Notes: generated by a model not told the origin, from the letters alone. Counted from the stretch's first letter, positions 1-10,537 are shown. The stretch is DNA of 64,000 nucleotides from Corynebacterium sp. p3-SID1056 (GCF_025152525.1 NZ_JALXXL010000006.1:122538-186537), one strand, 5' to 3'. A program made the numbers and translations.

Positions 1-159
1 CTTAATGATGTCGATGTCGGTCGCCCCCAGAAGCAGGCGACCGTAGATGGAGGTCACGGCGTTGTGCTCGCGGTGCAGCTGGCTGATCAGCGGCAGCATT
101 TCCTGCGCAAGGGTGAGCTTGTGGTTCCAGTCAGCGGCGGGGGTAGTCGATTGTGTCAC
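1..159 (-). CDS. gapB: Glyceraldehyde-3-phosphate dehydrogenase, GapB type (N-terminal fragment, runs off the left edge)
   Basis: Only the first 53 codons are inside the window, beginning with GTG at 157-159 (VTQSTTPAADWNHKLTLAQE...). The helical N-terminal extension with LISQLHREHNAV and RLLLGATDIDIIK matches the long, NADP-preferring corynebacterial GapB enzymes (about 480 residues), in which this extension precedes the Rossmann domain. GapB is associated with gluconeogenic carbon flow. The Rossmann fold and active-site cysteine lie outside the window, so the assignment rests on the N-terminus alone. It is divergent from the small gene at 335; the 175-bp spacer between them must hold both promoters. 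Confidence 0.75.
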   Translation of the reverse strand, partial: MTQSTTPAADWNHKLTLAQEMLPLISQLHREHNAVTSIYGRLLLGATDIDIIK

Positions 160-334
160 TATAATCCTCAAATACGGTCGTGGGTGTACAAGCAATGTGC
201 CTTTCGGGGGCATTCCGAGGGCCCATATGACCCCTAGCTTAGCGCGTTTCCCATATATTCAAGCTTCAAGTGCGCCCAAATTACACCCGCGTGCCCCCGC
301 GTGAGCGGCGCTACTTAGGCGTAGCATGATTGCC

Positions 335-520
335 ATGGATTTAAGCTCTCAATTGAACGCCAATATGCACTCCGGCGCGCAGGATTTGCGTGACGCCCTG
401 TTCACCCCAGCCACCGAGTTCCTTCCTGCCTCCTGGCAGGCATCACTCAACGATTTGAGCCACTCCGTGATCGGCTTGTGGGACTCCATCGTGCGCGCAG
501 TCGAAATGCTCCTGTTCTAG
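335..520 (+). CDS. Small amphipathic protein of unknown function (61 aa)
   Basis: This short reading frame begins MDLSSQLNANMHSGAQDL and ends EMLLF. It has no signal peptide, no cysteine and no clear transmembrane segment, but its C-terminal half (SLNDLSHSVIGLWDSIVRAVEMLLF) can form an amphipathic helix. The ATG at 335 is preferred to that at 326 because TAGCAT lies exactly seven bases before it, the leaderless promoter geometry seen throughout this window. It overlaps the convergent hydrolase gene by a few bases at its 3' end. Size, the MDLS start and amphipathicity recall the small mycomembrane polypeptides PorA/PorH of corynebacteria, but there is no sequence match strong enough to name it. 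Confidence 0.6.
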   Translation: MDLSSQLNANMHSGAQDLRDALFTPATEFLPASWQASLNDLSHSVIGLWDSIVRAVEMLLF

Positions 521-1503
521 CGAAGCACCGCCCGATATTTCTCGGGATCAGGCTGCGGCGCAAAGGATGGCGACTGATCCTTATCTACCAACACGGCACG
601 CACGCCCTCCGCAAAGTCCGGCTCGTGGCGGATGAGCTCTCCAAGCACGCGCTCGTTTTCCAGCGCACCTTTCAGGCCCAGGGCGGCGTTCGCCTCAAAA
701 AGCTCAGCCGCGGCCACGAGCGCGGAGGGCGAGGCCTGAGACGTGAGCTTTTTCACCTCTTCGCCGAACGCACCCGCGCCGTCGAGACGCGCCTGGATTT
801 CGGCCCACGAGCCGACAAAGACTTCCTCTATCTGTTCGAACCACTGCTCCAGGCTGTTCCTCCCAGCCGGTAGCGCGACCTCGTCGAGGACGCCCAGCCC
901 TTCCTCGACGATCCGTTCCGTAAGTCCCTCAAGCGTTGCCACTTTGTGCGAGGCAAGCCCCAGGTCGAGCATGTCGTCGGCCTGCAAGCGGTATCCGGTC
1001 AGCCCCAAAAACTTGCCCAGCGCCAGCGACGGCCGCTGCGGCAAATGCTGCAGCTTCCAGGACTGCCCGACGTCAGTGACGTAGCCAATGTTCATCTCCG
1101 GCATCGAGGCGAACGCCCCCTCCTGCACGACCATGTGCGAGCCAAGCGCAGAGATGCCCATCCCTCCGCCCATGTCCACCCCCGAGACGAGCGCGATGTA
1201 GGGCTTGGGGTAATTCGCGATGTAGTGGTTCATCTCGTATTCCTCGGCGAAGAAGGCGCTCACATCTTCCCGATTCCCCTCAAGGATCTCCTCGCGCGCA
1301 AGTTTGACGTCGCCCCCGGAGCAGAAGTGCCTGGAGCTAGATCGCACTACTACCTGGGTGACGGCATCGTCACGTTCCCAGCCCTTGAGGGTGCTGTAGA
1401 TGCCGTGGATCATCTCGTCGTTCAGGGAGTTCAGCGCTTTGGGGCGGTCAAGCGTGATAATGCCGGTCGTGCCTCGTATGGATGTGTCTAAGAATGCAGT
1501 CAT
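517..1503 (-). CDS. Enoyl-CoA hydratase/isomerase family protein, probable 3-hydroxyisobutyryl-CoA hydrolase
   Basis: A 328-residue crotonase-fold protein. The oxyanion-hole segments are visible as HFCSGGD (about residues 60-66) and GGGMGIS (about 112-118). The segment PEMNIGYVTDVG carries a Glu and an Asp eight residues apart, matching the catalytic pair of 3-hydroxyisobutyryl-CoA hydrolases (E169/D177 in the human enzyme), and the length suits that subfamily better than short enoyl-CoA hydratases. The likely reaction is hydrolysis of 3-hydroxyisobutyryl-CoA in valine breakdown. ATG 1503 is chosen; a GTG two codons upstream (1509) is an alternative. It is divergent from the HAD phosphatase gene. 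Confidence 0.75.
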   Translation of the reverse strand: MTAFLDTSIRGTTGIITLDRPKALNSLNDEMIHGIYSTLKGWERDDAVTQVVVRSSSRHFCSGGDVKLAREEILEGNREDVSAFFAEEYEMNHYIANYPKPYIALVSGVDMGGGMGISALGSHMVVQEGAFASMPEMNIGYVTDVGQSWKLQHLPQRPSLALGKFLGLTGYRLQADDMLDLGLASHKVATLEGLTERIVEEGLGVLDEVALPAGRNSLEQWFEQIEEVFVGSWAEIQARLDGAGAFGEEVKKLTSQASPSALVAAAELFEANAALGLKGALENERVLGELIRHEPDFAEGVRAVLVDKDQSPSFAPQPDPEKYRAVLR

Positions 1504-1567
1504 GCACACCAGTGTTGCACATCACACAAAAATGGTCGAGCAATTTTCCACGGGTAGGCTGGAGCCA

Positions 1568-2365
1568 ATGAATATCCCACGTCTCGTAGCTCTCGATATG
1601 GACGGCACGCTGCTCACCCCCGAGGGGGTAATCCCCGAGTCGTTTTGGCCGACGTTGGACGCAGCCCACGCAGCCGGTATGACCGTCGCGCCGGCGTCCG
1701 GGAGGCAGCTTGCCACCCTGCGCGGCATGTTCGCCCGCAACGCACCCGATACCTTCATCGCGGAAAATGGCGCGGTCGTCGAACACAAAGGGACGATCGT
1801 CGCCACCTCCACGATCCCCGAGGAGACGGTTCGCAGCATCACGGAGGCGCTCGAGCGCACACCGTTTATCGTCCACCCGGTACTGTGCGCGCCCGAGGCC
1901 TCGTACACGCGCGCCTCAACCCCCGCTGAGGTACAGCGCGAGGTGGACAAGTACTACCTGGCCAACACGCAAGTGCGCTCGCTTTTCGACGCCCCACTGC
2001 ACGAGATCGTCAAAATCGCCCTCTTTGTCGACGGCGGCGCGGAACGCCTCGGCCTGCCCTGGGTGCACACGCTCGCCCCCGAGCTGCACGCACTAGTCAG
2101 CTCTGCCCATTGGCTCGACATCATGCCACCTGCAGCTTCGAAGGGAAACGCCCTGCTTGCCCTCGCCGATACGCTCGGGATCGCGCACGCCGAGACCGCC
2201 GCGATCGGTGATTATCTCAACGACTCGGCCATGCTCGAGGCCGCTGGTTACGCCGTCGCGATGGGCAATGCGCACCCGACACTCAAGCAGGTGGCAGATG
2301 AGGTGATCGGCACGAATGGGGAGTACGCGGCCGTCGAGAAGCTGGCGCAGTGGGCCGTCAGATGA
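1568..2365 (+). CDS. HAD-superfamily hydrolase, Cof type
   Basis: A 265-residue phosphatase of HAD subfamily IIB. Motif I is ALDMDGTLL near the N-terminus with both catalytic aspartates. Motif II is the Ser in APASGRQ, motif III the Lys in PPAASKGNAL, and motif IV is GDYLNDSAML with metal-binding Asp. The C2-type cap (about residues 80-190) indicates a sugar-phosphate or nucleotide phosphatase, but the substrate cannot be read from sequence. The reading frame extends upstream, but ATG 1568 is chosen because TAGGCT lies seven bases before it and motif I follows at the normal distance. Its stop overlaps the start of the downstream glycosylase gene (ATGA). Confidence 0.85.
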   Translation: MNIPRLVALDMDGTLLTPEGVIPESFWPTLDAAHAAGMTVAPASGRQLATLRGMFARNAPDTFIAENGAVVEHKGTIVATSTIPEETVRSITEALERTPFIVHPVLCAPEASYTRASTPAEVQREVDKYYLANTQVRSLFDAPLHEIVKIALFVDGGAERLGLPWVHTLAPELHALVSSAHWLDIMPPAASKGNALLALADTLGIAHAETAAIGDYLNDSAMLEAAGYAVAMGNAHPTLKQVADEVIGTNGEYAAVEKLAQWAVR

Positions 2366-2925
2366 TCGACTTTTCCCAACCCGCTGATGCCGTTGCGCCC
2401 CAGCTTTTAGGCTGCCTGATTACCCACAACGGTGTCACCGTGCGGCTGACCGAGGTCGAGGCGTACACCGGCGCGAATGACCCGGCGGCGCACACGCACC
2501 GGGGGAAAACCGCGCGGAACGAGGCGATGTTCGGCCCAGGCGGAACCCTGTATGTCTACCTGTCCTACGGCATCCACCTCAACGGCAACATTGTGTGCGC
2601 GCCGGAAGGCCAGGGGCAGGGCTGCCTCATGCGCGGCGGCGAAATCATCGAGGGCGAAACACTCGCGCGCTCGCGGAGGCAAAAGCCCGAGCGGAAACGA
2701 ATTCCTTTTGCTAACTTAGCTCGCGGGCCCGGCAATCTGGGGCAGGCACTGGGCCTGAGCCTGGAAGACAACGGCACGCCGGTCACACTGACTGAGCGCG
2801 AGGCCGAACCCGAATGGGTTGCGGGGCCGCGCATCGGCATCAGTAAGAACGCCGATGCACCGTTGAGATTTTGGATCCCCAACGCGCCCACGGTGTCCAC
2901 CCCGCGTGGGCGCCCAAAGTTGTGA
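2362..2925 (+). CDS. DNA-3-methyladenine glycosylase (MPG/AAG family)
   Basis: A 187-residue member of the AAG/MPG family, which excises alkylated purines from DNA in base-excision repair. Visible family segments are LLGCLITH, RLTEVEAYTG with the catalytic Glu, DPAAHTHRGKTARNEAMFGPGGTLYVYLSYG, and the C-terminal RGPGNLGQALG. The start overlaps the HAD stop by four bases, so the two are probably translationally coupled. It is convergent with ppk2, whose stop lies one base away. It is structurally unrelated to the Tag enzyme at 20585, so the window encodes two independent alkyl-purine glycosylases. Confidence 0.9.
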   Translation: MIDFSQPADAVAPQLLGCLITHNGVTVRLTEVEAYTGANDPAAHTHRGKTARNEAMFGPGGTLYVYLSYGIHLNGNIVCAPEGQGQGCLMRGGEIIEGETLARSRRQKPERKRIPFANLARGPGNLGQALGLSLEDNGTPVTLTEREAEPEWVAGPRIGISKNADAPLRFWIPNAPTVSTPRGRPKL

Positions 2926-2926
2926 C

Positions 2927-3790
2927 CTACTTGTGCTTCTTTTTCTTCGTCTTCTTCGACGCGACGTGGCGCTCTTCCAGCTTGGCAGCCGCGTCGGGCA
3001 CGTAGCGGAATTCCTCACGCGGCGGGCGCGAGTAATCCGTGATCTCCGGGCGCTCCGGAATCTCCGGCAGCTCCACCTCCACGTGCTCGTAAGGCACGGT
3101 GGACAGCAGGTGCGAAATCACGTTGATGCGGGAGCGCTTCTTATCCTCGCTCTCCACCGTGTACCAGGGCGCGGAAGGAATGTCGGTGTGGACGAACATC
3201 TCGTCCTTTGCGCGCGAGTAGTCCTCCCAGCGGGTGATGGACTCTAAGTCCATCGGCGAGAGCTTCCACTGGCGCAGCGGGTCTTCCTTGCGGGACTGGA
3301 AGCGCTTGTACTGCTCCTCGTCGGAGACAGAGAACCAGTACTTGCGCAGCATGATGCCGTCCTCGACGAGCAGGCGCTCGAAGATCGGTGCCTGGTGTAA
3401 GAAGCGGCGGTACTCCTGCGAGGTGCAAAAGCCCATCACGCGCTCCACACCTGCGCGGTTGTACCAGGACCGGTCGAAGATGACGATTTCGCCAGCCGCA
3501 GGCAGGCGCTCAACGTAGCGCTGAAAGTACCACTGGCCAGACTCGCGCTCCGTGGGCTTCGGCAACGCCTCGATACGGCAGGTGCGCGGGTTGAGGTACT
3601 GGGTAATCCGCTTAATCGCGGAGCCCTTTCCAGCTGCGTCGCGCCCCTCCATCACGATGACCAGGCGGGCACCGGTGCGCACCACCCACTGCTGCATCTG
3701 GACGAGCTCTGCCTGGAGCCGCAAAAGCTCCTTCTCATAGGCCTTCTTGGAAAGCTTCGGCGGCTTCTTCCCCGCAAATTCTTCGCTCAT
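2927..3790 (-). CDS. ppk2: Polyphosphate kinase 2
   Basis: A 287-residue PPK2-family enzyme transferring phosphate between polyphosphate and nucleoside diphosphates. The Walker A segment GRDAAGKGSAIKRI, the FDRSWYNRAGVERVMGF block with Walker B aspartate, and the lid region RFQSRKEDPLRQWKLSP are all present. This is a single-domain PPK2 of normal length with a lysine-rich C-terminal tail (KKTKKKKHK), which could bind polyphosphate. ATG 3790 is chosen over an in-frame start at 3799 because TACGGT lies seven bases upstream. It stands alone in a convergent arrangement with the MPG gene. Confidence 0.92.
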   Translation of the reverse strand: MSEEFAGKKPPKLSKKAYEKELLRLQAELVQMQQWVVRTGARLVIVMEGRDAAGKGSAIKRITQYLNPRTCRIEALPKPTERESGQWYFQRYVERLPAAGEIVIFDRSWYNRAGVERVMGFCTSQEYRRFLHQAPIFERLLVEDGIMLRKYWFSVSDEEQYKRFQSRKEDPLRQWKLSPMDLESITRWEDYSRAKDEMFVHTDIPSAPWYTVESEDKKRSRINVISHLLSTVPYEHVEVELPEIPERPEITDYSRPPREEFRYVPDAAAKLEERHVASKKTKKKKHK

Positions 3791-3841
3791 ACACTTCACC
3801 GTACTCAGGCGTTATGCATGTAAGCAAAGCGTGCGTACAGG

Positions 3842-4174
3842 TTAATCCTGGGCGGGCACCTGGAACTCAGCCATCGTGTCCCACTCGGTCTTGCCCTCAA
3901 TGAGCGTGTTGATGATCGTCGGGGTCTGCTTCAACACCTTGGGGAAGAGTTCCTGGGCGTTTTTGAAGTGCTGCGAGTTCACGTGGGCCTCCGCAGCATC
4001 GTCCTTGAACGCCTCGATGAGCAGGTACTCGTCCGGGTTATCGGTGGAGCGGTACCAGTCAAAGAAGAGGCAACCGTCTTCCGCGCGGCTCGCGTCGGTG
4101 AACTCAGCGACCACCTCGCGGAAGTTGTCGACGTACTCGGGCAGGGGCCGGAAACGGACGTTGATAAGAATCAT
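3842..4174 (-). CDS. Antibiotic biosynthesis monooxygenase (ABM) domain protein, YgiN-like
   Basis: A 110-residue single ABM domain: MILINVRFRPLPEYVDNF, EDGCLFFDWYRS and EYLLIEAFKD are the beta strands, and EAHVNSQHFKNA the second helix. Proteins of this type dimerise and oxidise quinol-like compounds or degrade haem, or have no known substrate. It lacks the Asn/Trp/His set of the MhuD-like protein at 50219, so a haem role is not indicated. ATG 4174 is chosen; TAGGGT lies seven bases upstream, and the GTG at 4183 would place the start within the promoter element. Confidence 0.75.
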   Translation of the reverse strand: MILINVRFRPLPEYVDNFREVVAEFTDASRAEDGCLFFDWYRSTDNPDEYLLIEAFKDDAAEAHVNSQHFKNAQELFPKVLKQTPTIINTLIEGKTEWDTMAEFQVPAQD

Positions 4175-4201
4175 GCGCCCCACCCTAGCGATCTCGCGTG
4201 T

Positions 4202-4831
4202 TTAGCGCAGGAAGTACTCCACCAAGTACGCGGTGGTGCCGTCCTCGCTGCGCGCAACTGCCACACCGAAACCGCTCGGGTGCGGGTGCGGGGTCGTTTC
4301 CACGTTCTCGCGGTTGAGGAAGTCGAGCCGCTGCTGTGCTGCCGCATCATCCAGCCGGTAGATCTGGCCAGTTCCCTCCTCCGCATGCGTTGTACCGCGG
4401 CCGACATCGCCGTTGAAGGTGGCCGTGCCGTCGACAGCCTGCTGCGCCCACTCGGCAGCAATTGCCTCCGCACGCGCATCCTTGTGGTGACCTTCACGCG
4501 TCAGCTGCGTCTCGGAGTCCGCCTCCAGCTGCGCATCGACCTTGGCGCGTGATGCTGCCGTGGTGCGCGGATCCACGACGATGCGCTCCGGCACCTCGAT
4601 ACCGGCGCGTGCCGCCGCCTCGCGCACGTGCTGTGGCACCTCAATGGGCGCCACGGTTGGCACCTTGAAGGTATTCGAAGACGACAGGGTATCGAGCTGC
4701 AGCGAAACCAGCGGTGCGGGCTCGCTGGACCCCTCTGCCGCAGCGGCCACTCCGGTGCCGGCGAGCATGAGCCCGAGAGTCGCGGCGAGCACCCGACGAA
4801 ACTTGAAAGAATTATGTCCGTTAGTTCCCAT
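4202..4831 (-). CDS. Secreted protein of unknown function, possibly a degenerate CAP/SCP domain
   Basis: 209 residues beginning with a cationic n-region and a hydrophobic core (RRVLAATLGLMLAGTGVAAAAEG), a clear Sec signal peptide with cleavage near residue 33. The mature part is acidic and polar, with an Ala-rich helix (RAEAIAAEWAQQAVDG) and an ending GFGVAVARSEDGTTAYLVEYFLR that resembles the last strand of CAP-superfamily proteins. The CAP His/Glu residues cannot be placed with certainty, so this is a suggestion only. It lies downstream of and divergent from the GntR regulator. Confidence 0.6.
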   Translation of the reverse strand: MGTNGHNSFKFRRVLAATLGLMLAGTGVAAAAEGSSEPAPLVSLQLDTLSSSNTFKVPTVAPIEVPQHVREAAARAGIEVPERIVVDPRTTAASRAKVDAQLEADSETQLTREGHHKDARAEAIAAEWAQQAVDGTATFNGDVGRGTTHAEEGTGQIYRLDDAAAQQRLDFLNRENVETTPHPHPSGFGVAVARSEDGTTAYLVEYFLR

Positions 4832-5052
4832 ACGTCATATTCTGTCACAAGTTTGGACGCATAGCAGGAGAAGCACGGCAAACGTTGGTGAAATTCCAAT
4901 CGTTGAACAATTCTGGGATAGGCTTGAGAGCGGACCACACCCAGCAGAAGTAAGAACTGGGCGGAGGTACCGTTACAATATTGCTTTGCGCCTTTTAGCC
5001 CGCGAAAGCACTAACTCAATACTGCCCCTGTTTCCCACCACACACGGATGCC

Positions 5053-5694
5053 ATGCTTGCTCAAAACGTCGCCGCTGAAATTCGCCGCGCCATCTCGCGC
5101 GGCGAGTTTTCGCCCGGCCAGAAGCTCAACGAAGTAGCTCTGGCTGAACGTTTTGGCGTCTCCCGCAACACTCTGCGCGAGGCTTTCGCCATGCTGACTT
5201 CTGAAGGCCTGTGTGAACGCATCCCCAATCGCGGCGTCTTCCTGGCCACACCCTCCCCAGACTTTGTGACCGACACGTATCGTGCCCGCGCCGCGATCGA
5301 ACCCGCTGCTCTCCTCTGGGGCGAGCACCTCGACGTGGACCGTCTTCACGAGCTCAACGAGGAGGCACGCGAGGCGATAACCCAAGACGACGATGACCTC
5401 GTGGCGGCGATCAACCAGACTTTCCACCACGTCGTACTCTCCGCGATGGGGTCAAAGACCCTCGGCGACACGATGGATCAGCTTGACGCCTTTCTCCGGT
5501 TGGCCACGCTCCCAATTGTGCAGCGCACCCCAACGTTCAACCGCCAATTCATCACCGTCAACGAACGCCTTGTTGAGATGCTGGTCGAGGGACGCCGCCA
5601 GGAAGCCTCCGACTACCTCCAGGCCTCGTTGGAGGAGCAGGGCCGAATCGTCAACGAGCTCATCGCCAAGATCAACGACGGCGAGCCCATTTAG
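5053..5694 (+). CDS. GntR-family transcriptional regulator, FadR subfamily (FCD domain)
   Basis: 213 residues. The N-terminal winged helix-turn-helix (residues 1-70) includes GQKLNEVALAERFGVSRNTLREAFAMLTSEGLCERIPNRGVFL, the canonical GntR block. The C-terminal all-helical FCD domain (about 80-205) binds small acids, usually through a metal. No ligand can be deduced. Its 3' end abuts the convergent ABC-F gene, the two stop codons being adjacent. The divergent neighbour is the secreted protein at 4202, a possible target. Confidence 0.85.
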   Translation: MLAQNVAAEIRRAISRGEFSPGQKLNEVALAERFGVSRNTLREAFAMLTSEGLCERIPNRGVFLATPSPDFVTDTYRARAAIEPAALLWGEHLDVDRLHELNEEAREAITQDDDDLVAAINQTFHHVVLSAMGSKTLGDTMDQLDAFLRLATLPIVQRTPTFNRQFITVNERLVEMLVEGRRQEASDYLQASLEEQGRIVNELIAKINDGEPI

Positions 5695-7497
5695 CTAGCC
5701 TTCGAGCTGTTCACCGAGCTCCAGCCACTGCATCTCCAGCTCGTCGCGCTCCCCTTTCAACGCGCCAACCTGCTGAGTTTTCTCTCCAATCGCGGAAAAA
5801 TCCGGCGCGCCTGTACTCGACATGGCAGCAATCTCCGCCTCTACCGCCTCGATCTGTTCATCGGCCTTGCCGATCTTGCGTTCCAGCGCCTTCATCTTCT
5901 TGCGCAGCTCCCGCTCCTCCTGCGAACTCAGACCGGGGTGGGCCTCCTGCGGTGCATCATTCTTCTCCCCCAGGTCGAGCGGGCCGGTGTCTTCCTCGGT
6001 AGCTGCTCGGCGCTCAAGGTATTGCGAAATGCCGCCAGGCAGGTTCGTCAGCTGCCCGTCCCCGAACAGGGCGTAGGTGTTGTCGGCGATGCGCTCGATG
6101 AGGTAGCGGTCGTGCGAGATAACCACCAGGGTGCCGGGCCACGTGTCGAGCAGGTTTTCCAACTCCTGGAGCGTGTCGATGTCGAGGTCGTTGGTCGGCT
6201 CGTCGAGAAGCAGCACGTTCGGCTCGCTCATGAGCACACGTGTCAGCTGCAGGCGACGGCGCTCGCCGCCCGAGAGATCCCGGACCGGCGTGCGCTGCCG
6301 TTTCGGGCTAAACCCGAGGCGCTCGGCCAGCTGGGAGGCAGAAATCTCTTTATTGCCGATGTGTACGTAATTGGCCACGTCCTCGACCGCGTCAATCACC
6401 CGGCGCGAGGGATCCAGGTCGTCGAGCTCTTGGCGCAGCCAGCCAATCCGGGTGGTCTGCCCCTCGATCCGTTTGCCCGCCGCAAGCGGGTACTCGCCGG
6501 CGAGCGTGCGCAGCAGCGTGGTCTTGCCCGAACCATTCACCCCAACGAGGCCGATTCGCTCTCCAGGGGCGAGCCGCCAGGTGAGGTGGTCGACCAAGGT
6601 GCGCCCGTCGGGGGCGTCGATGCGCGCATCCTCCAGCTCGATGACGACTTTGCCCTGCCGCTGCTTGGAAAAGGCCATGAGCTCGACTTTGTCGCGCGGA
6701 GCCGGCACGTCCGCGATCAGCGCCTCGGCGGCCTCGATGCGGTAGCGCGGCTTGGAGGTACGCGCAGGAGCGCCGCGGCGTAGCCACGCGAGCTCCTTGC
6801 GCGCCAGGTTTTGACGGCGCTGCTCGATCGCGTCCGCCTGCCGTGCGCGCTCGGCGCGCGCGAACGTCCAGTCGTTGTAGCCGCCCTCGTAGACGTCCAC
6901 CGTGCCGTCGTGGACCTCCCAGGTCAGTGTGGCGACAGTGTCCAAGAACCAGCGATCGTGGGTAACCACGACCACGGCGACCTTGCGCGCCATCAGGTGC
7001 TCAGCGAGCCACTGCACGCCCTCCACATCCAAATGGTTCGTCGGCTCGTCCAGCACCACCAGGTCCAAGTCCTGCACGAGCGCTGCGGCGATGTTGACCC
7101 TACGGCGCTCGCCGCCGGACAGGTTGCCCACCTGGGTATCCAAGCCGAGCTCCGCGACTCCGGTGCCCTTGAGCACCTCGCGCACCTTGGCGTTCGACGC
7201 CCACTCGTAGGTCTGCAGGCCGAGCGGCTCCACCACCGCCTGGCCTACGGTCAATGTTTCATCTAAGTCAAAGCGCTGGGTCACCACCGCCATGCGCAGA
7301 TCCGAGTTGTGGGACACGCGGCCTGCGTCCGGCGCTTCGAGGCCGGTCAGTACCTCGAGCAGGGTCGTCTTACCGCCGCCATTGACGCCGACGATGCCGA
7401 TGCGATCGCCGGACTGCACGCCAAGCGACACGCCGTCCAGCAGGGTTTTCAGCCCCCACGTCTTGGATACATTTTCCAGATTGATCAGGTTCACCAT
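5695..7497 (-). CDS. ABC-F family ATPase, Uup type
   Basis: 600 residues with two ABC cassettes and no membrane segments. Walker A sequences are GVNGGGKT (about 36-43) and GVNGSGKT (about 323-330); the signatures are LSGGERRRVNIAAAL and LSGGERRRLQLTRVL. An interdomain linker with ARKELAWLRRGAPARTSKPR, and a charged coiled coil at the C-terminus (KKMKALERKIGKADEQIEAVEAE region), identify the Uup branch of ABC-F ribosome-associated translation factors. It sits 12 bp downstream of ispE on the same strand. Confidence 0.88.
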   Translation of the reverse strand: MVNLINLENVSKTWGLKTLLDGVSLGVQSGDRIGIVGVNGGGKTTLLEVLTGLEAPDAGRVSHNSDLRMAVVTQRFDLDETLTVGQAVVEPLGLQTYEWASNAKVREVLKGTGVAELGLDTQVGNLSGGERRRVNIAAALVQDLDLVVLDEPTNHLDVEGVQWLAEHLMARKVAVVVVTHDRWFLDTVATLTWEVHDGTVDVYEGGYNDWTFARAERARQADAIEQRRQNLARKELAWLRRGAPARTSKPRYRIEAAEALIADVPAPRDKVELMAFSKQRQGKVVIELEDARIDAPDGRTLVDHLTWRLAPGERIGLVGVNGSGKTTLLRTLAGEYPLAAGKRIEGQTTRIGWLRQELDDLDPSRRVIDAVEDVANYVHIGNKEISASQLAERLGFSPKRQRTPVRDLSGGERRRLQLTRVLMSEPNVLLLDEPTNDLDIDTLQELENLLDTWPGTLVVISHDRYLIERIADNTYALFGDGQLTNLPGGISQYLERRAATEEDTGPLDLGEKNDAPQEAHPGLSSQEERELRKKMKALERKIGKADEQIEAVEAEIAAMSSTGAPDFSAIGEKTQQVGALKGERDELEMQWLELGEQLEG

Positions 7498-7509
7498 AGG
7501 AACCCAAGT

Positions 7510-8475
7510 CTACTGTGCGCCAGGCACCGGCCCAGCGGCGGTAACTACCTCATATTCGGGAAATCGCTTCTGCATCGCTGCGCGCGCCGATGCAGCAGCG
7601 TGTGCATCTGCGCACAGCGCGGCGATCGTGGGTCCAGAACCGGAGACGATCGCACGCAGCACCCCGTCGATCTCCTCCGCAGCGCGAATCACGTGCTGTA
7701 AACGAGGCTGCATCCGCAGCGCCGCGGACTCCAGGTCGTTGTGCAAGTGCTGTGCCAATGCCTTTTGGTCGCCGCGGGCCAGCGTCTGGCTCAGCGCGGT
7801 GGTGCGCAGATGCGGGACAAGGGCTGGGTCGTCGTGCCGCATGTCGTCAAGCAACCCGAACGCCTTCCCCGTGGAGATACCCATCTTGGGGTTAATAAAC
7901 ACCCAGTGTGAATCCCCACGCGTGAGCATATCGACCAGCTCGTCCCCGCGGCCGGTACCCAAGGCCGTGCCGCCGCGCAGGCAGAACGGTACGTCGGCAC
8001 CGAGTTCGGCGCCGAGCTGGTGCAGCCGATCGGCACCGAGTTCCACGCCCGTATACGCAGCCGCGTAGCGCGCCGCCGCAACGAGCGCGGCCGCGGCATC
8101 CGCGGAGCCGCCCGCCATGCCGCCAGCGACGAAGACGTGCTTTTCCACCTCGATGCGCACCGGCGGCAAGCCTTGAGCAAACTTCCGGCACTCGTCGACG
8201 ACAGCGTCGACCGCGCGCCATGCCAGGTTTGCCGGGGTATCAATGTCTTCCGCCGGGCGCTGAACGTGGAACTCGGTGTGCATGCCGCGGACCACGCTGC
8301 CCGTCCCCACAGCCGGACCGTCGACGACGCGCAGCGTGACCTGTTCGCGCCGGTCCACGGCCTGGAACACGGTGACGAGTTCGTGGTAGCCGTCCGCGCG
8401 GGCCTCGCCGACGCCGAGGTGCAGATTGACCTTGCCGGGTGCCGAGGCGCGAAAGCTCGTGGGTGTCTTAGGCAT
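7510..8475 (-). CDS. ispE: 4-diphosphocytidyl-2-C-methyl-D-erythritol kinase
   Basis: A 321-residue GHMP kinase that phosphorylates CDP-methylerythritol in the non-mevalonate isoprenoid pathway. [14 protein letters not shown] is the N-terminal substrate motif, [16 protein letters not shown] the glycine-rich ATP loop, and [12 protein letters not shown] the C-terminal GHMP motif. The open frame continues about 40 codons upstream, but that part overlaps rsmA; ATG 8475 is the sensible start, with an 8-bp overlap with the rsmA stop. It is the last gene of the rpf2-rsmA-ispE run, an order conserved across actinobacteria. Confidence 0.93.
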   Translation of the reverse strand: MPKTPTSFRASAPGKVNLHLGVGEARADGYHELVTVFQAVDRREQVTLRVVDGPAVGTGSVVRGMHTEFHVQRPAEDIDTPANLAWRAVDAVVDECRKFAQGLPPVRIEVEKHVFVAGGMAGGSADAAAALVAAARYAAAYTGVELGADRLHQLGAELGADVPFCLRGGTALGTGRGDELVDMLTRGDSHWVFINPKMGISTGKAFGLLDDMRHDDPALVPHLRTTALSQTLARGDQKALAQHLHNDLESAALRMQPRLQHVIRAAEEIDGVLRAIVSGSGPTIAALCADAHAAASARAAMQKRFPEYEVVTAAGPVPGAQ

Positions 8476-9322
8476 CGCGCGCCTCGCCCAGCCGGAGGAA
8501 GTCTTCCACGCCAAGCTTTTCGCCCCGCAGGCCCGGGTCGATGCCGGCCGCGCGGAGGGCTGCTTCGGCGGCCTGCGGGGTGCCATAGACCTGGGCAAGC
8601 GTGGATCTTAGGGTTTTGCGGCGCTGGGAAAACGCGGCGTCGATAAGCGGGAAGACCGCCTCGCGTGACGCGCGGCGCGTGCTGTCCGCGGTGACGTCAA
8701 TGCGCACAAGGCCGGAAGCAATGTTTGGGGCCGGCCAAAAGACGTGCTTGCCAATCGTGCCGGCACGGCTCACGTCGCCGTAGAAGGCGGCCTTGACGCT
8801 CGGTACGCCATAGATTTTTGACCCCGGCGTGGCCGCCAAGCGGTCGGCGACTTCCTTTTGCACCATGACCAGGACCCGGCGGATGGAGGGGAACTGCTCG
8901 AGCAAGTGGAGCAGCACCGGCACGGACACGTTGTACGGCAGGTTCGCCACCAGCGCCGTCGGGGCGACCTCCACGTCGGCGGGCGTGACGGTGAGCGCGT
9001 CGATGTTGGTCACGGTCAGCTTCGAAGCGTGCGCAGGCGCGTAGGTGTGCACGGTTTTTGGCAGCCGCTGCGCCAAGCGAGGATCAATTTCTAGCGCGGT
9101 CACCTGCGCTGCGGTATCAAGCAGCGCGAGGGTGAGGGAGCCCAAACCAGGGCCGACTTCCACCACGGAGTCTTGGGGCGAAAGCTCGGCTGCGGCCACG
9201 ATGCGGCGGACCGTATTTGGGTCGTGGACGAAGTTCTGACCGAGCTTCTTCGTCGGGTTGATATCGAGCTCCTCGGCGAGTTCACGAATCTCGACCGGGC
9301 CCAAAAGTTGGGACGAAGTCAT
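8468..9322 (-). CDS. rsmA: 16S rRNA (adenine1518/1519-N6)-dimethyltransferase
   Basis: A 284-residue KsgA/RsmA methyltransferase that dimethylates two adenines near the 3' end of 16S rRNA. The N-terminal [21 protein letters not shown]-binding [28 protein letters not shown] and the catalytic [15 protein letters not shown] are all present. Start [15 protein letters not shown] at 9322, seven bases after the rpf2 stop, so the genes are probably co-transcribed. Confidence 0.94.
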   Translation of the reverse strand: MTSSQLLGPVEIRELAEELDINPTKKLGQNFVHDPNTVRRIVAAAELSPQDSVVEVGPGLGSLTLALLDTAAQVTALEIDPRLAQRLPKTVHTYAPAHASKLTVTNIDALTVTPADVEVAPTALVANLPYNVSVPVLLHLLEQFPSIRRVLVMVQKEVADRLAATPGSKIYGVPSVKAAFYGDVSRAGTIGKHVFWPAPNIASGLVRIDVTADSTRRASREAVFPLIDAAFSQRRKTLRSTLAQVYGTPQAAEAALRAAGIDPGLRGEKLGVEDFLRLGEARDA

Positions 9323-9328
9323 ACGCGC

Positions 9329-10537
<1,209 letters not shown>

